Source: Nitrososphaera sp. (GTDB lineage Archaea > Thermoproteota > Nitrososphaeria > Nitrososphaerales > Nitrososphaeraceae). From it: DNA of 57,842 nt. The stretch's first letter is position 1. Every line of letters starts with the position of its first letter. Location: positions 1 to 57,842 of the forward strand of contig JAHEZV010000003.1 in the NCBI GenBank assembly GCA_023250885.1. Reading direction: 5' to 3'. The translations under genes were made by a program, and so were the position numbers. The notes beneath the pieces were generated by a model. The model had not been told where the DNA came from. It ran no database searches and saw only the letters and a program-made list of their open reading frames with translations. Positions 55,586 through 57,842 of this stretch are shown in pieces.

Positions 55586-57688
55586 TTACTTTAGTATTAT
55601 CCTTGCGTCAACCACACGCGCGCCCTTGCCCTCTTCGAGCACAAGGAGCGGGTTGATGTCGAATTCTTTTATCTCTGGAAAGTCGACTACCAGCTGCGAC
55701 AGCCGCTGGAGAGAATCCGCGATTGCCTTCAGGTCTGAAGGCTTTTCGCCCCTTACACCCTTGAGCAGCTTTATCGTCTTTATCGACTCGACCATGCCAG
55801 CCGCCTCGCGTTCGTCGATTGGTGCGACGCGGAAGACGACGTCCTTGAGCACCTCGACATAGATGCCGCCAAGGCCAAACATGATCACAGGACCGAATGT
55901 CGGGTCCTGGCTTGCGCCGAGGATTGTTTCTTTGGCTGCTTTAACCATTTCCTGTACTAGCACTCCCTTTATCTTGGCGTCGGCCTTGTACTTTTTCGCG
56001 CTTTCCATTATCAACCTGAACGCTTGGCGCAGCTCGTCGTCAGTTTTGACGCCAACCTTGACGCCGCCGGCGTCGGACTTGTGGATAATATCCGGCGACG
56101 CTATCTTCATGACAACAGGGTAGCCTATCTCCTTTGCAGCCCTGACGCATTCTTCTTCAGTCGCGCCAAGGCTGCTCTTTGGACTCGGAAATCCGTAGCC
56201 CCTTAGCACTTCATAGCCTTCCTCTTCAAGGAGGTTGGCCCTTCCCTGCTTGCGGACATTTTCAAAGATGGACTTGACCTTGTTCTTGTCCTTGGAAAAC
56301 TGCAGCGTTGACGCTTTAGTGGAAGCGGTGTGGACCCATTTCTTAAAGTCGTACATCGCCTTGAGCGTCCTTATCGCCGGCTCTGAATAGAGATAATATG
56401 GTACGCCGCCTTCGGACATTATCGCCCTGTTTTCTATTCCTTCGGCAAGACCCATCAGCGACGCAAGCATCGTCTTGTTCGGGGCCTTTTTTGACATCTT
56501 TACAAGAACCCTTGCAAGGTCGTCATAGTTCAGAGTAGCAGAAGGAGTACACATGGTGACGACAGAGCCGACGTTCGGGTGCGAGAGGACCAAGTTCAGC
56601 ACGTTTTCAAACCTGACATAGTCGGCGTCGCCCACAATGTCAACCGGATTTCTTGGCGACCCGTACGCCGGTATGACCTTGGCAATGTCCTCCCGGATGG
56701 ACGAGATGTCGGCCATCTTTAACCCGTACCGAGAGCACGAATCGGTCGAAATTATTGCAGGCCCACCCGCGTTTGAAACAATGACCACTCCGCCGTCTGG
56801 AAGCGGCTGCTTTGAAAACGCTGCGGCAAGGTCGAACAGCTCGCCCATCGTGTCGACGCGGATAACGCCGCACTGGGCAAACGCCGCCTCGTAGTTTGCG
56901 TCAGAACCGCCAAGCGCACCGGTGTGCGAAGCCGCCGCCTTGGCGCCCTCGGCCGTCCTGCCAGCCTTGAGAACGATTATGGGCTTTCTTTTTTCAGTGC
57001 TTATCCTCCTTGAGATGTCCATGAAGCGCCTTGCGTTGCGGATGTCCTCGAGGTACATCACGATGACCCGGGTATCCTGATCTTCCGCCAATAATTCAAG
57101 GATGTCGCTTTCGTCCATGTCCACCTTATTGCCCATGCTGATGACCTTGGAAAAGCCAATGTTCTGCGCCTCCGCGTCTTCTACCGTCGCGGCGCAGATC
57201 GCGCCGCTCTGCGACACAAGCGCGACGCTGCCGTGTTTTGGAGTGATTTTCAGAAAAGTGGAATTCATCATGTTGGTGGTCGACAGGCTCATGATGCCAA
57301 GGCAGTTCGGGCCGATGACCCTGATGCCGTACTTTTTCGCGATTTCGCCGACCTCTTTTTCCAGCTTTGCTCCGGCCTCGTCCACCTCCTTGAATCCCGC
57401 GGAAACAATTATCGCGCCCTTGATCCCCTTCTTGCCCACCTCTTCCATGACTGCCGGGGTGAACCTGCTTGGCGCAGCGACTACAGCAAGGTCAACCGAT
57501 TCTGGGACTTCAAGCACGCTCTTGTACGCCGTCAGCCCACCCACCGTCGGGTTTGACGGGGTGATCGGGTAGATCTTGCCCTTGAAGTGCTTTGCAATAT
57601 TGTTAAAGATAGTCTTGCCTACTCCGGGCTTTTCAGAGGCCCCGATGACGGCTATGGACTTGGGAACGAAGAAGATCGAGTTGGACAT
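55586..57688 (-). CDS. ADP-forming acyl-CoA synthetase (fused alpha-beta; 3HP/4HB-cycle type candidate)
   Basis: FFVPKSIAVIGASEKPGVGKTIFNNI, VIGPNCLGIMS, SHTGALGGSDANYEAAFAQCGVIRV, C-term ATP-grasp GYPVVMKIASPDIIHKSDAGGVKVG. Confidence 0.92.
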   Translation of the reverse strand: MSNSIFFVPKSIAVIGASEKPGVGKTIFNNIAKHFKGKIYPITPSNPTVGGLTAYKSVLEVPESVDLAVVAAPSRFTPAVMEEVGKKGIKGAIIVSAGFKEVDEAGAKLEKEVGEIAKKYGIRVIGPNCLGIMSLSTTNMMNSTFLKITPKHGSVALVSQSGAICAATVEDAEAQNIGFSKVISMGNKVDMDESDILELLAEDQDTRVIVMYLEDIRNARRFMDISRRISTEKRKPIIVLKAGRTAEGAKAAASHTGALGGSDANYEAAFAQCGVIRVDTMGELFDLAAAFSKQPLPDGGVVIVSNAGGPAIISTDSCSRYGLKMADISSIREDIAKVIPAYGSPRNPVDIVGDADYVRFENVLNLVLSHPNVGSVVTMCTPSATLNYDDLARVLVKMSKKAPNKTMLASLMGLAEGIENRAIMSEGGVPYYLYSEPAIRTLKAMYDFKKWVHTASTKASTLQFSKDKNKVKSIFENVRKQGRANLLEEEGYEVLRGYGFPSPKSSLGATEEECVRAAKEIGYPVVMKIASPDIIHKSDAGGVKVGVKTDDELRQAFRLIMESAKKYKADAKIKGVLVQEMVKAAKETILGASQDPTFGPVIMFGLGGIYVEVLKDVVFRVAPIDEREAAGMVESIKTIKLLKGVRGEKPSDLKAIADSLQRLSQLVVDFPEIKEFDINPLLVLEEGKGARVVDARIILK

Positions 57689-57766
57689 GAGGTGAAAAGC
57701 GCCGCAGGGTGGTTATAAATGCATCATCCGGAATTCCTTTATTACCGGAAGCTGCAATAATACCGC

Positions 57767-57842
57767 GTGGCAGGCGGCATGTGGCTGGTGCTGGTAATAC
57801 CGGCGATCATTGCGTTTGTCTTTGGCGCATGGGTATTTTACA
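57767..57842 (+). CDS. Partial membrane protein running off the window
   Basis: GTG/ATG start MWLVLVIPAIIAFVFGAWVFY... Confidence 0.35.
   Translation, partial: MAGGMWLVLVIPAIIAFVFGAWVFY

Noticed and set aside
1-57842. CRISPR arrays, rRNA genes, Cas1/PolB/transposase/integrase genes
   Set aside because: Looked for repeat-spacer periodicity and hallmark motifs; none seen. This also limits the casposon interpretation to a relic or non-autonomous form.

Overview
This 57.8 kb window is archaeal chromosome, most likely from a Nitrososphaera-like (group I.1b) ammonia-oxidising thaumarchaeon. The taxonomy is inferred from gene content: aEF-2, aIF5A, S24e/S27ae, L15e, SRP54, Pus10, RPA-type OB protein, DUF6659-type proteins, a PEFG-CTERM-like tail, an ADP-forming acyl-CoA synthetase and futalosine-pathway menaquinone genes. 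Most of the window is dense housekeeping sequence. The strongest find is a roughly 2.85 kb block (615-3466) bounded by 52-nt imperfect terminal inverted repeats whose innermost 18 bp are identical. It is flanked by a direct repeat of at least 13 bp that duplicates the last codons of the aEF-2 gene. This is the signature of a transposon-like insertion at the aEF-2 3' end, a site I recall being used by thaumarchaeal casposons, but no Cas1 or PolB is present, so it would be a non-autonomous or relic element with unusual small cargo (two AbrB-like regulators that the ORF track missed, zinc ribbons, a PEFG-tailed protein). Other highlights: a tRNA-Tyr carrying two introns (canonical 37/38 and a second in the T-loop); a nucleotidyltransferase-kinase fusion with a substituted catalytic-loop Asp; an HD-GNAT-like fusion; a gene-poor accessory region (about 39.6-46.3 kb) with a solo AIPR protein, a retropepsin-like protease and zinc-finger microproteins; several frameshifted or decayed genes, one at an A8 homopolymer; and a small TM-protein ORF overlapping the start of an Lhr-like helicase. 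All assignments are by eye from motifs; no searches were run.
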